Assembly (NCBI GenBank): GCA_024233975.1
Contig: JACKOX010000007.1
Coordinates: 1-64,000, forward strand
From: Rhodanobacteraceae bacterium
GTDB lineage: Bacteria; Pseudomonadota; Gammaproteobacteria; Xanthomonadales; Xanthomonadaceae
Reading direction: 5' to 3'
Length of the DNA: 64,000 nucleotides
Below, piece by piece: positions 63,421 to 64,000 of the stretch. Under the pieces are notes generated by a model, which worked only from the letters and a program-made list of their open reading frames with translations, searched no databases and was not told where the DNA came from. Position numbers and translations under genes: made by a program. The stretch's first letter is position 1, and each line of letters starts with the position of its first letter.

Positions 63421-64000
63421 TCAGTCCTGGTAACCAAACTGGCGCAGCGCCGACTCGTCATCCGACCAGTCATCCCGCACCTTGCACCAGGTTTCCAGGA
63501 ACACCTTGCCGTCGAACAGGCTTTCCATTTCACGTCGCGCCGAGGCGGAGATCGCCTTGAGACGAGCGCCCTGTTTGCCGATGACGATGGCCTTCTGGCT
63601 GGGCCGTTCCACCCAGATGACGGCAGCGATCCGACGCAGGTTACCGTCTTCCTCGAAGCGCTCGATCTCCACCGTGGAGGCATAAGGAAGTTCCTGACCG
63701 AGCTGGCGCATCAACTGTTCGCGCAGCAGCTCACCGGCAAGGAAGCGTTCGCTGCGATCAGTGATCTCGTCCTCGGCAAACAGCGGGGCCGACGGCGGCA
63801 GGTGGCGAAGCAGACCGTCCTGCAGGGCATCCAGCCCTTTCTTTCGCGTGGCCGACAGCGGGAAAACTTCCAGAAAGTCCCGCTCGGCCGTCACCTTCGC
63901 GATGAACGGGAGCAGCTGCGACTTGTCCGTCAGACGATCAACCTTGTTGATGACCAGCACGGCCGGCACGCCCGCCTCGCGCACGGCTTTCCATGCCGTC
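63421..64000 (-). CDS. era: GTPase Era (5' end outside window)
   Basis: C-terminal 193 codons, open to the right edge. The G4 motif VINKVDRL is near the visible start; the KH domain is [15 protein letters not shown], and the end reads [18 protein letters not shown]. Era binds the 3' end of 16S rRNA during small-subunit assembly. G1-G3 motifs and the start codon are right of the window. Confidence 0.95.
   Translation of the reverse strand, partial: TAWKAVREAGVPAVLVINKVDRLTDKSQLLPFIAKVTAERDFLEVFPLSATRKKGLDALQDGLLRHLPPSAPLFAEDEITDRSERFLAGELLREQLMRQLGQELPYASTVEIERFEEDGNLRRIAAVIWVERPSQKAIVIGKQGARLKAISASARREMESLFDGKVFLETWCKVRDDWSDDESALRQFGYQD

Overview
The window is GC-rich, almost fully coding DNA from a gammaproteobacterium. 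Several conserved gene orders point to the Lysobacterales/Xanthomonadales or a close relative: rpoE-rseA-rseB-rseC-mucD; a yceD-rpmF / fabH-fabD-fabG / acpP / fabF-pabB-pabC-mltG-tmk-holB-pilZ block with no plsX; dnaX beside the 4.5S RNA; and kdkA beside a heptosyltransferase. The family assignment is an inference from synteny, not from a search.

Layout. 1-4.4 kb: one edge of a mobile island, with two large tyrosine-recombinase-type genes in the arrangement of the gamma-mobile-trio (GMT) elements (GmtY complete, GmtZ running off the left edge). 4.5-8.8 kb: the sigma-E envelope-stress operon, with a recognisable sigma-E-type promoter in front of rpoE. 8.9-10.9 kb: a bifunctional fatty-acid beta-oxidation enzyme. 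11.0-13.5 kb: a small AT-richer membrane-protein gene broken by two insertion sequences (IS5 family and IS3 family); its frame can be rejoined across both. 13.5-15.8 kb: small envelope and miscellaneous genes. 15.8-28 kb: the type II fatty acid synthesis, folate, cell-wall and replication housekeeping block, then Maf. 28-35 kb: a GT39 transferase, a MoxR/DUF58/transglutaminase trio, an Slp lipoprotein and two orphan genes. 35-39 kb: HinT, GNAT, recR, ybaB, dnaX and the SRP RNA.

39-45 kb is more accessory: a Tat-exported protein with two tandem repeats joined to an intradiol-dioxygenase-like domain; a BaeS/BaeR-like two-component pair; and a TetR regulator divergent from an HD-domain gene, each start flanked by a palindrome of the same type. 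A tRNA-Ser(GGA) gene follows, whose 3' end lies inside a perfect 68-bp palindrome, with a stray tRNA-Ser 5' fragment nearby. 45-50 kb: molybdopterin synthesis (moaE, moaD, moaC, moaA), an MBL-fold hydrolase, KdkA and a GT9 heptosyltransferase.

50-64 kb: a vWA lipoprotein, an ECF sigma factor and a membrane-anchored proline-rich protein that shares peptide modules with the vWA protein; YigZ; a cold-shock gene with a leader of about 280 nt that can fold in alternative ways; purine salvage (MTIP, HPRT), NagZ and RlmD; a YdbH/YdbL pair; an orphan receiver-Hpt protein; recO; and the 3' part of era.

The best candidates for something less described are the GMT island edge (its cargo lies left of the window), the vWA / ECF sigma / shared-module cassette, the cspA leader, the TetR-HD-small-ORF unit, the Tat-exported intradiol fusion and the palindromic tRNA-Ser locus. 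No CRISPR array, rRNA or complete phage was seen.
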